Program-made: the position numbers and the translations under genes
NCBI GenBank assembly: GCA_036504975.1
Contig: DASXUF010000108.1
Location: 1-44,703 of the forward strand
From: Candidatus Binatia bacterium
GTDB taxonomy: Bacteria; Desulfobacterota; Binatia; UBA9968
Length of the DNA: 44,703 nt
Direction of reading: 5' to 3'
Part shown: positions 24,346-31,608 of the stretch, one piece after another
Numbering within the stretch: position 1 is the first letter of the stretch
Layout of the letters: every line of letters begins with the position of its first letter
The notes under the pieces: generated by a model
The model's database searches: none
The model's input: only the letters and a program-made list of their open reading frames with translations
What the model was told of the DNA's origin: nothing

Positions 24346-25500
24346 TCACGCCCGGCAGACGATCCACTCCCGCGGGAATTTGTTCAAACTCTCGCAGCCG
24401 TTCTTGCGCACGACCAGCGTCTCGCCCAACTGCAGCCCCATCTTTTCGTCTTGGGTGATAACGTTCGGCTGGATGACGATCACCATGTTCTCGCGAAAAA
24501 CGATGGCGCCTTCTTCATGGCGCCGGGTCGTGCGCGTCTGGAAGATCGGCGGGTACTGGTTGGCGCCGTGGATCAGATCGTCGTAGATCGTGTAGCCGCG
24601 TTTGTGAACGATCTCGGCGGCTTCTTCGGCCTCGCGGATCGAAGCGCCGTCCTTGATCGCTGAGGCGAGGACTCCGAAAACCTCCACCGCCGCGTCGTGA
24701 ATCTTTTTCCATTCCGGCGTCGGACCTTCACCCAGCGAATAAGTCCGGTGAATCTGGCCGCTGTAGCCCCAATAGGCGCCGCTGATCTCCGTGATGAGGC
24801 AATCGCCGGGCTCGAGCCGCCGATTCGACTGGTACTGCGCCGGCACGGGGAAATCCGGATTGCGCATCGGCATGCTGCTCATGAAATGGATGCCCGCATA
24901 GCCGCCGGCCCTTAGATAAACCGGCTCGATCAGCGCGGGGATTTCGTCTTCGCGCATGCCGGGCTTGAGTCCTTCGGCAATGGCCTGCATCGACTCGTCG
25001 GTCAACTTCGAAGCGAGGCGAATGCGGTCGATCTCGGCCTGGCTCTTGATGGTCCGGAGCATTCTGAACTTTCCGCCCGTCTCGATGAACTGAGTTTGAG
25101 AAAGCCGGTCGCGCAGTTTTTGATATTGTGTGTGCGGGATGCTCCCGACCAGCCCAACGCGTTTTCCATCCAGGCCGCGTTCTTGAAGAAGCAAGACGGC
25201 GCCGTTGCCCGTGTTCGCTCCCGCCCAGCGCACGTCTTTGATGACCGAGAGCACGCGCGCCATCGGTACGTGGTTGTAGAGCTGCATGAGCAGCACGGGC
25301 TCGCGGCCACGTTGAAAGAGCACGTAGGCTTCGCGCCCGCCGGGCCAGTCCGTCAGCCAGTAGATCTCGGAAGCATACCGGCCGGCGCCGTAGACGAGCA
25401 GGGCGTCCAGGTCGGCCTGCTCCATCAACGCCGCCACGCTCCGGTGGCGCGCGGCCATCTCGGCATCGGAGAATGTCGGGAATTGTGAACGGTCGCGCAT
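24346..25500 (-). CDS. M24 (Xaa-Pro peptidase/creatinase) fold protein lacking metal ligands
   Basis: This 384-residue 'pita-bread' fold protein has an N-terminal creatinase-like domain (residues ~1-150) and a C-terminal M24 domain. Active aminopeptidases carry D, D, H, E, E metal ligands. Here the first Asp position reads LITEISGAYWGYSGQIHRTY, so the two Asp are Glu and Gln. The His is present in LIHGANQYPP, and the first late Glu is Gln in IVIQPNV. With most ligands lost a metal peptidase is unlikely. A metal-independent creatinase-like C-N hydrolase or a binding protein is more plausible. It is the last gene of the TTT operon, 85 bp after the amidohydrolase. Confidence 0.82.
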   Translation of the reverse strand: MRDRSQFPTFSDAEMAARHRSVAALMEQADLDALLVYGAGRYASEIYWLTDWPGGREAYVLFQRGREPVLLMQLYNHVPMARVLSVIKDVRWAGANTGNGAVLLLQERGLDGKRVGLVGSIPHTQYQKLRDRLSQTQFIETGGKFRMLRTIKSQAEIDRIRLASKLTDESMQAIAEGLKPGMREDEIPALIEPVYLRAGGYAGIHFMSSMPMRNPDFPVPAQYQSNRRLEPGDCLITEISGAYWGYSGQIHRTYSLGEGPTPEWKKIHDAAVEVFGVLASAIKDGASIREAEEAAEIVHKRGYTIYDDLIHGANQYPPIFQTRTTRRHEEGAIVFRENMVIVIQPNVITQDEKMGLQLGETLVVRKNGCESLNKFPREWIVCRA

Positions 25501-25510
25501 GGCTTACCTC

Positions 25511-25588
25511 AAGAATGTTGAATTATGAATTTTGAGTCTTGAAATTGGGGAGGGGAATTCAGCATTCAAAATTCAAAATTAAAAATTA
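25511..25588. repeat. A/T-rich dispersed inverted repeat (AATTCAAAATTCAAAATT type)
   Basis: TTGAATTATGAATTTTGAGT on the left and TTCAAAATTCAAAATTAAAA on the right form imperfect inverted arms around a G-rich centre. This is a common noncoding repeat in uncultured bacterial genomes. It fills the gap between the amidohydrolase stop and the M24-family start. Confidence 0.55.
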
Positions 25589-26587
25589 TTGCATTTTGAG
25601 CAGTCGTTTCGCAGTGCCTTCGAGGATCATGAGCTTTTCGGCTTGGGGGCAATCGAGGGCTTCGACTTTCTCGACGGTGAGCCAGTCTCCGAGCGTGTAG
25701 GGGTAATCGGTTCCGACCATCAGATGATCCGCGCCGGCGACTCGCCTCAAATAGTCGAGCGTGTCCACGCGGTAGACCATGGCGTCGAAGTAGAGATTCT
25801 TTTTGAGATGGACGCTCGGCGGCGACGCAGCCGACACGGCGCGCGCGCCGCGCCGGACGGCGAAGCCCTGATCCAGACGTCCCAGTTGATAGGGAAAAAA
25901 TCCGCCGCCGTGAAGCACGCAGAGTTTCAAGTTCGGAAAGCGGTCGAAGACGCCGCTGTAGCTCATATACGCGAGAGAAAGCGTGCTGTCGGCCGGGTTG
26001 CCGCAGATCAATCGGAGGCCGTACGGGCCCATCTTTTCGGCGCCGGCCACGTCTTCCGGGTGCATCACGATCAGCGTGTCGAGATCTTCCGCTTTGCGCC
26101 AGAACGGATCGAAAAAGTCGCTGTTGTAGTATTGGCCGTTCACGTTCGACGCGATCATGCAGCCGCGGAGGCCGAGCTCCCGAACCGCGTGCTCCAGCAC
26201 GGCGACCGCTCTCGGCGGATCCTGCAGCGGCGCGGCGGCCAGGCCGACGAAGCGATCAGGATGCTTCAGCGTGAGATCGCGGATGCCTTCGTTGTAACGC
26301 CGGCACCATGCCTCGCCCGGTTTGCCTTCCAGGGGATAGCCCAGACTCGACGTGTGCGGGATGAGCGCACCGACGGCGATCTTGCCCCGCTCCATCGCCT
26401 CGAATCTTTTCTTTAAACCGGAAACCTCCTCGGGAAGATTGAACGCCTCTTCTCCGGCGAATGAAATCGCGATTTCGCCTTTCCGTCCGTCCTTGGCGGT
26501 AACGCCGGCGAGTTTTCCTTGCCGTGCTTCGTCCAGCAAAGATGGCGGGACGTAGTGATGATGAATGTCGATGGCGCAGACGCGCAT
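25586..26587 (-). CDS. ACMSD-like metal-dependent amidohydrolase
   Basis: This 333-residue TIM-barrel protein belongs to the amidohydrolase_2 group, which includes aminocarboxymuconate-semialdehyde decarboxylase and gamma-resorcylate decarboxylase. Metal and catalytic residues are visible: H9 and H11 in IDIHHHYVPP, a His in VMHPEDV (~177), His in VLHGGGFFPYQLGRLDQGF (~230) and Asp in MVGTDYPYTLG (~300). Members are usually nonoxidative decarboxylases of unsaturated or aromatic carboxylates. Its position in a TTT operon suggests that it acts on the imported acid. The start is ATG 26587, with AAGGAGG upstream. No signal peptide is seen, so it is cytoplasmic. Confidence 0.88.
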   Translation of the reverse strand: MRVCAIDIHHHYVPPSLLDEARQGKLAGVTAKDGRKGEIAISFAGEEAFNLPEEVSGLKKRFEAMERGKIAVGALIPHTSSLGYPLEGKPGEAWCRRYNEGIRDLTLKHPDRFVGLAAAPLQDPPRAVAVLEHAVRELGLRGCMIASNVNGQYYNSDFFDPFWRKAEDLDTLIVMHPEDVAGAEKMGPYGLRLICGNPADSTLSLAYMSYSGVFDRFPNLKLCVLHGGGFFPYQLGRLDQGFAVRRGARAVSAASPPSVHLKKNLYFDAMVYRVDTLDYLRRVAGADHLMVGTDYPYTLGDWLTVEKVEALDCPQAEKLMILEGTAKRLLKMQ

Positions 26588-26642
26588 GATTTGAAGGCCT
26601 CCTTATATTATATTTGTTGCAAGGAGAAAACCGGCTCCGCAA

Positions 26643-28142
26643 TCAGATCGCGTCCTCCGGCCTGTCGTACTTCGCCCTGCCGCGCCGCTCTTTGATCGTC
26701 GGATAGGCGACGACCGCGATGGTGAGGATGATCAGAGCGATCACGCTCTTGAAGAGCAGCCACTTCGCGCCGTACGCCGCAGTCGAGATCCACAGATAAT
26801 TCTCGCCGATTTTTCCCAGGATGAGGCCCAGGATGAGCGGCGGCCGCGGCCAGCCGTGGAGGACCATGAAATAGCCGAGGCAGCCGAAGATGAGCGTGAC
26901 CAAAAGGTCGTTGATGCTGTTGTTGGCGGTGAATGAGCCGATGAACACGAGAACGACGAGAAAGGGAATCAGCAGCGAGCCGCGGACGAAAGTGAGGGCG
27001 GCCAGGTGATTGAGAATCAGAAAGCAGATCCCTGCGACGATGATGTTGGAGATGATCAGAATCCACACCATGGCGAAGGTCACGTCCAGACGCGACTTCA
27101 ACATCTCCGGACCGGGCTGGAGACCTACGATCAAGAGCGCGCCGAGCAGCAACGCCATGCTCGCGCTGCCGGGAATGCCGAAGGCGATCGTCGGGATGAG
27201 ATCGCCGCCGCGGGTCGAGTTGTTAGCGGCGCCGGGACCCAACACTCCTTCGATCGCGCCTTTGCCTGCTTGCTTCCGGTCCTTCAGGCCGCCGACCGAG
27301 TGCGCGTACGCGATCCATTGCGCCACGTTGGCGCCCAGCACCGGCAGCACGCCGAAGTAAACTCCGATGAGACTGCATCGGACGACGAGCCAGAAATGGC
27401 GGAAGGTATCCTTCACTCCTTCCATCACTCCCTTGAGTTTTTCCTTCGGAGCTTGGGAAATGCTCGTGCCGCGGACCGCGAGATCGACGATCTCCGGGAT
27501 GGCGAACAGCCCGACCACGACCGGGGTCACGTCGAGGCCGTCCCAGAGATAGAGCAGGCCGAAAGTATAACGCAGCGACCCCGTCTGCGGGTCCACGCCG
27601 ATAGCCGCGAGCATCAGGCCGAGCCCGCCGGCCAAAAGCCCCTTGATCAGCGACGCCCCGGCGAGCGTCCCGATGAAGGTGATCCCCATGATGGTGATGA
27701 TGAACAGCTCGGGCGAGCCGAACATAAGCACCAGCGGGCGCATGATCGGAATCGAAATCGCCAGCGACAGCGCGCCGATCGTCGCGCCCAAGAGAGAGCT
27801 CATGATCGCCGCGCCGAGCGCTCTTCCGGCTTCGCCTTTCTTCGACATCGGATAACCGTCGAGGACGAGCGCCGCCGAAGAGCTTTCCCCCGGAATCCCG
27901 AACAGGATCGAGGTCAGATCGCCGGTGGTGCCGGTCACCGCGAGCATGCCGAGGAGAAACGAGAAGGCTTCGATCGGCGTCTTGATCGTATAGGAAAACG
28001 GCAGCATCAAAGCGAGCGTCGCCAGGCCGCCGATGCCGGGCAGGAGACCGACCCAAAAGCCGATGCCGATGCCCAACAATAAATAGCCGAAGGCCGGCCA
28101 CGCCAGCACCTGCCAAAAGCCGCTGGAGAATGCTTCGAGCAT
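26643..28142 (-). CDS. tctA: TTT large permease subunit (TctA family)
   Basis: TctA is the large membrane subunit of the secondary tripartite tricarboxylate transporter. The protein is 499 residues with 10-12 predicted TM helices. Family signatures include GFWVGLLPGIGGLATLALMLPF, ILFGIPGESSSAALVLDGYP and GGDLIPTIAFGIPGSASMAL, all typical Gly/Pro-rich substrate-pathway loops. The start is set at ATG 28142; an upstream TTG at 28148 is possible. The gene begins 11 bp after the second binding protein and is followed by the amidohydrolase, so transporter and enzyme share a transcript. Confidence 0.93.
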   Translation of the reverse strand: MLEAFSSGFWQVLAWPAFGYLLLGIGIGFWVGLLPGIGGLATLALMLPFSYTIKTPIEAFSFLLGMLAVTGTTGDLTSILFGIPGESSSAALVLDGYPMSKKGEAGRALGAAIMSSLLGATIGALSLAISIPIMRPLVLMFGSPELFIITIMGITFIGTLAGASLIKGLLAGGLGLMLAAIGVDPQTGSLRYTFGLLYLWDGLDVTPVVVGLFAIPEIVDLAVRGTSISQAPKEKLKGVMEGVKDTFRHFWLVVRCSLIGVYFGVLPVLGANVAQWIAYAHSVGGLKDRKQAGKGAIEGVLGPGAANNSTRGGDLIPTIAFGIPGSASMALLLGALLIVGLQPGPEMLKSRLDVTFAMVWILIISNIIVAGICFLILNHLAALTFVRGSLLIPFLVVLVFIGSFTANNSINDLLVTLIFGCLGYFMVLHGWPRPPLILGLILGKIGENYLWISTAAYGAKWLLFKSVIALIILTIAVVAYPTIKERRGRAKYDRPEDAI

Positions 28143-28153
28143 ATTCAATCTCT

Positions 28154-29248
28154 TTACTGTCCCAGAACCTTCTTCATCCGTTCGATGATCTCTGGTGGCT
28201 GGGCAATCACCTCGTTGGCTAGCGTTTCAAGCTCCTCTCCGCTAACAGGGTCCAACTCTAGCATTCTCTTCTCAGCCTCAGCTTTGAATCCGGGATCATT
28301 CATTGTCTTCGTAAAGGCATCACGTAGAATCTTGATCCGATCCGCCGGAACTCCCGGGGGAGTCACATAGGGACGGCCGACATCGCCGGCAGCTAAAATC
28401 ACGGTCGCAAGACGCCTGCCAGATTCCGGCGTCTTATATTTATCCATGAGTTCATAGATCGTGGGGACATTGGGCAGCCTCGGGTCCCGTTTTTTCCCGG
28501 TCTGAAAGAGCTCGCGAACAAAACCTTTTTTGCGCCAGGTATGAAAAGGCTCCCGGGCGAAGTAGGCCGTAATAGTGAAAGAGCGACACACGACTTCCCC
28601 CCTTTCCACTGCGAGGTCGATATCGCCCCCGGCCTGATAGCCCGTTATGATGTTAAACTTTGCCCCAATAACTTCCTCAAACAGCTTGGGCATGTAGTAG
28701 CCGGTCGAGGCAGTTCCCGTCGATCCACACTTGGGCGGCTCCTTGGCAGTTCGGACATCGTCGATGGTCCTGTAAGGGGTGTCAGCTCGCATATAGATAA
28801 AATGGTTCGATACAACGGGACTGCCAATCCAGTTAAACTTCGTCCAATCGAATTTGACCTCTTGGCGCCCAGTGAGCTGGTCGAAGTAAAGTGCTGGAAA
28901 GATGGCGCCGAGCGTCAGGCCGTCGGGTTTGCCGATATTATAGACGTGGTTGGCTGCGATCAAAGAGCCTGCCCCGGCGATGTTCTGCGCGATGATAGTG
29001 GGATTTCCGGGGATGTATTTGGGAATAAATTGGGCGATTGCCCGCGCGTAGAGGTCATAAACATCGCCGGCTTTCGTGCCGACGATAATGTTGATCGTCT
29101 TGCCCTGGTAGAAAGGCGTCTGGGCAAAAACAGGTTCTAGGGTCCAAGGGTTGAAGAGTTGAAAGGTTAAAAGACACAACATGAAAAATCCTGCAACCGT
29201 TAAACCCTGAAACCCTGAAAGCCTGAAACTGATAAATCTTTTGATCAT
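28154..29248 (-). CDS. TTT periplasmic binding protein (TctC/Bug family), second copy
   Basis: This 364-residue exported binding protein has a long signal region (hydrophobic core LTVAGFFMLCLLTFQLF, AxA-like PVFAQ). After it comes QGKTINIIVGTKAGDVYDLYA, then a Bug-type lobe with PGNPTIIAQNIAGAGSLIAAN. This follows the TctC pattern, with the ligand loop GTKAGDVYD in place of the usual PxxAGGxxD. It captures a carboxylate in the periplasm for TctAB. GGAGG lies just upstream of the ATG at 29248. It is clearly paralogous to the preceding gene (shared AREPFHTW/SREPFLTW, KKRDPRLPN/RKRDERVNG, GxVGRPYVTPPGVPADRIK/GGEWARPMLVAPGTPPERVK). The signal-peptide codons coincide with a dispersed-repeat-like ACCCTGAAACCCTGAAAG sequence. 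Confidence 0.88.
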   Translation of the reverse strand: MIKRFISFRLSGFQGLTVAGFFMLCLLTFQLFNPWTLEPVFAQTPFYQGKTINIIVGTKAGDVYDLYARAIAQFIPKYIPGNPTIIAQNIAGAGSLIAANHVYNIGKPDGLTLGAIFPALYFDQLTGRQEVKFDWTKFNWIGSPVVSNHFIYMRADTPYRTIDDVRTAKEPPKCGSTGTASTGYYMPKLFEEVIGAKFNIITGYQAGGDIDLAVERGEVVCRSFTITAYFAREPFHTWRKKGFVRELFQTGKKRDPRLPNVPTIYELMDKYKTPESGRRLATVILAAGDVGRPYVTPPGVPADRIKILRDAFTKTMNDPGFKAEAEKRMLELDPVSGEELETLANEVIAQPPEIIERMKKVLGQ

Positions 29249-29278
29249 CGTGGCCTCCGTTGATCTCCGCGCGAACGC

Positions 29279-30358
29279 TTACTGAACGACGAAGAGTTTT
29301 TTGATCTGATCCAGAACGTCAGGCGGTTGGTTCAGCGCCTCTTTAGCCATGGCCTGGAGCTCCGAACCTTTACCCGGCTCGACGTCGATTCTTAGCTTCT
29401 TCGCCTCGGCGATGAGTTCCGGATCCTTGACGGCCTTATCGTAGGCCTCCCGCAGGATCTTGACTCTCTCCGGAGGAGTGCCGGGAGCGACGAGCATCGG
29501 CCTCGCCCATTCTCCGCCGGCGAGCATGGCCTCCGCGAGCCTGCGCTTGGGCGCCGGCGTTTTGTATTCGTCCATCAGCTCGAAAATCGTGGGCCCGTTG
29601 ACCCGCTCGTCTCTCTTGCGCCCGCTCTGGGCGAGGAACCGAACGAAGTTGTTTTTGTTCCAGGTCAAGAAGGGCTCGCGCGAGAAAAACGTGGAAATCG
29701 TGAGGCCCTGGCAAGCGACCTCGCCGCGCTCGACGGCGATGGCGATCTCGTTGCTCCCGGGATACCCGAGCACTTGATTGAATTTGGCGCCGACGGTCTC
29801 TTCGAGGATTCTCGACATGACATAATCGGATCCTCCGACGCCCGTTGTTCCGCACTTGGGCGGTTCCTTGGCCTGGAGGACGTCCTTGATCGATTTAACC
29901 GCCGCATCGGTCCGGATAAAAAGCATCATGTCTTCCCTTTCCAACGAGCCGATCCACTGCATCTTCAGGAGATCGAACTTGACCTCTTTGTCTCCGGACA
30001 ATTGGCTCAGATAAACATTGTTGTGCGGCATCAGCAGCGTGAGGCCGTCGGGCTTGGCCACACCGGAGACATAATTGGCGGAAATCACCGAGCCTGCGCC
30101 AGGCATATTTTGCACGATGATCTCGGGATTGCCGGGGATGTATTTCCCCATGTGGCGCGACAGCAGCCGGGCGGCCCGGTCGTAGCCGCCGCTGGCGCTG
30201 AGGCCGACGACGATCTTGATCGTCTTGCCTTTGTAGTAGGGTTCCTGGGCGAAAATTGGTTTAAGGGTTAAAAGCAAGAAGGCGAGAGGCGTGAGGCGCA
30301 AGGCGAGAGAGAGAAATCGCTCGATCTTATTGAACCCTGAAACCTTTAAAAGCTTCAT
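29279..30358 (-). CDS. TTT periplasmic binding protein (TctC/Bug family), first copy
   Basis: This 359-residue Bug-type binding protein begins with a signal peptide (LSLALRLTPLAFLLLTLKPI, cleavage near IFAQ-EPYYKG). The mature part starts GKTIKIVVGLSASGGYDRAA and contains PGNPEIIVQNMPGAGSVISAN. The start is ATG 30358, with GGAGGA upstream; the frame stays open upstream to 30760 but that part overlaps tctB in another frame and is a shadow. It follows tctB by 17 bp and precedes the second copy by 30 bp. Two binding proteins sharing one TctAB pair may widen the ligand range. The ligand is unknown. Confidence 0.88.
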   Translation of the reverse strand: MKLLKVSGFNKIERFLSLALRLTPLAFLLLTLKPIFAQEPYYKGKTIKIVVGLSASGGYDRAARLLSRHMGKYIPGNPEIIVQNMPGAGSVISANYVSGVAKPDGLTLLMPHNNVYLSQLSGDKEVKFDLLKMQWIGSLEREDMMLFIRTDAAVKSIKDVLQAKEPPKCGTTGVGGSDYVMSRILEETVGAKFNQVLGYPGSNEIAIAVERGEVACQGLTISTFFSREPFLTWNKNNFVRFLAQSGRKRDERVNGPTIFELMDEYKTPAPKRRLAEAMLAGGEWARPMLVAPGTPPERVKILREAYDKAVKDPELIAEAKKLRIDVEPGKGSELQAMAKEALNQPPDVLDQIKKLFVVQ

Positions 30359-30375
30359 AAATCCTCCAACGCAAA

Positions 30376-30864
30376 TTATTCCACGCCGAGCCAGGCGAAT
30401 AGAGCGCCTTGCGGAAAGGGCAAATGCAAAAGACGGTCGAACAGCCCCCAGAAGAAGACCCACGCCACCGCGGTGAGAGCGATCGAGAGCGGCCAGCTTT
30501 CGCGCGACTGGACCTTGAGATAGAGAAAAACGAGCAGAGGGACCGAATAAGCAAAGCCGAGCAGCCAGATGGCGACGATGTAGCCGACGATCCAGGAGAA
30601 GATATTGATCATTCGGCGTCGAGCCTCGACCGGGTCCGCACGCTCGGCGAACTGAACGTCCACCGGTGCATGGTCTCCGACCTTTTTGGCGCCGATGCCT
30701 TTGAGATCGAGCACGACTTGAACCAGGGCCAGCGCCAGCATCGGGATGCCGATCGCCCATGGATAGAGCCGCGCCTGAAGGCGCCAGTCCTTGGCCACAT
30801 AGACGAACAGGGCGAAGAACACGACCAGGATGAGGGCAAGCAAGAGCTGGGGTCTGATTTTCAT
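30376..30864 (-). CDS. tctB: TTT small permease subunit (TctB family)
   Basis: This 162-residue protein has four predicted TM helices: PQLLLALILVVFFALFVYVA, LYPWAIGIPMLALALVQVVL, SWIVGYIVAIWLLGFAYSVP and PLSIALTAVAWVFFWGLFDR. A polar loop carrying EARRRM separates helices 2 and 3. TctB proteins have this size and layout and pair with TctA. It is the first gene of the operon. The start is ATG 30864; the longer in-frame start at 30912 would add 16 polar residues before the first helix and is less likely. Confidence 0.85.
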   Translation of the reverse strand: MKIRPQLLLALILVVFFALFVYVAKDWRLQARLYPWAIGIPMLALALVQVVLDLKGIGAKKVGDHAPVDVQFAERADPVEARRRMINIFSWIVGYIVAIWLLGFAYSVPLLVFLYLKVQSRESWPLSIALTAVAWVFFWGLFDRLLHLPFPQGALFAWLGVE

Positions 30865-31134
30865 AGATTGTTTTTTAATCTCCCCGGCATTTGCGTGGGC
30901 GCTTGGCGCCACGCGCCGGTTCAGACGCGCCGTTCATCGGTGTTTCGCTTATCATGACTCATCAAGTCGGTCAATCCTACCGCAGGCCGGCCATAAATGC
31001 CCAGCGTCTTAAAACAGAAGTAGGGAAGTATAGGTGCTTTTAACGAATAACGAGACCGTGGTAAGAGAATGCTGCGTTCCATGGGACCAACCGTACAGAT
31101 TGTCGGATCAGGTCGTTTCCGATGAGTATGCGAT
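30865..31134. promoter_or_regulatory. Upstream region of the TTT operon
   Basis: On the minus strand a TTGACC (about 30967-30972 as GGTCAA on the plus strand) lies upstream of tctB with only a weak -10. A perfect 9-bp palindrome ATGACTCAT (30954-30962) lies just downstream of it, where a repressor could act. A hairpin with GCGTGG (30893-30898) and CCACGC (30909-30914) arms lies in the leader. No regulator gene of the operon is in view. The rest of the region shows nothing I can identify. Confidence 0.35.
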
Positions 31135-31167
31135 CCCTCTCCCTTTGGGAGAGGGAAAGGGTGAGGG
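31135..31167 (+). repeat. REP-like hairpin with tail, left of DUF559 gene
   Basis: A perfect hairpin has arms CCCTCTCCC (31135-31143) and GGGAGAGGG (31147-31155) around TTT. It is followed by AA and the tail AGGGTGAGGG (31158-31167), which points towards the nuclease gene. The tail also supplies the GAGGG that serves as ribosome site for the gene. The same element occurs at 31503-31537 and twice at 40627-40728. Confidence 0.85.
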
Positions 31168-31174
31168 AAGATCG

Positions 31175-31545
31175 ATGCAAATGGCGACTGCCAAACTTCG
31201 AAACCGGGCGCGGCGACTACGGCATGACCAAACTGATGCCGAGCGACGTTTATGGGCTCGTATCCGCTCGCGCCAACTAAACGGCGCAAAGTTCCGTCGC
31301 CAGCATCCTATCAACTACTTCATTGCTGACTTTTGCTGCCTCGAGCAGCGCTTAGTGGTAGAGCTCGATGGCGGGCAGCATACTATGCAGACTGAAGCGG
31401 ACGAAAAAAGGTCCGGTTTGCTGGCAAGTCATGGCTTTGGGACAACGAGGTGATGGAAAATATCGATGCCGTTCTCGAACGAATCGTGGAGGCCTTAAAC
31501 AACCCTCACCCTAACCCTCTCCCTAAAAGGGCGAGGGAGAAATAA
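31175..31545 (+). pseudogene. Frameshifted DUF559 (Vsr-like) endonuclease-domain gene
   Basis: The first frame encodes a typical DUF559 domain: LRNRARRLRHDQTDAERRLW, KFRRQHPINYFIADFCCLE and the PD-(D/E)xK-type core RLVVELDGGQH. It reaches SHGF, then stops at a TGA (31451-31453). The expected C-terminus resumes in another frame from TGG at 31438 (WDNEVMENIDAVLERIVEAL) and runs to the TAA at 31543-31545. Compared with the usual GFxVLRFWxNEV, about five residues plus one base (roughly 16 bp) are missing, so the gene is broken by a small deletion. It lies between two REP-like hairpins and ends in NNPHPNPLPKRAREK, which is encoded by the right-hand repeat. Family members are small predicted nucleases of unknown biological role. 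Confidence 0.85.
31503..31537 (-). repeat. REP-like hairpin with tail, right of DUF559 gene
   Basis: The tail CCCTCACCCT (31503-31512) is followed by AA and a hairpin with arms CCCTCTCCC (31515-31523) and GGGCGAGGG (31529-31537), one mismatch, around TAAAA. Its orientation is opposite to the left copy, so both tails face the nuclease gene. It is read through as the C-terminal codons of the broken frame. Confidence 0.85.
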
Positions 31546-31608
31546 GTCCATTCAAACTGCTGATGCGAGGTAGTGAGTTCTTTTTACAGAATCAATGAAC
31601 ACGTATCT

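Noticed and set aside
27006-28082. 358-codon frame opposite tctA
   Set aside because: Shadow frame; tctA has unambiguous family motifs in the opposite strand.
30359-30760. 134-codon upstream extension of the first tctC frame
   Set aside because: It overlaps tctB in another frame and lacks a ribosome site, whereas ATG 30358 follows GGAGGA and begins a normal signal peptide.
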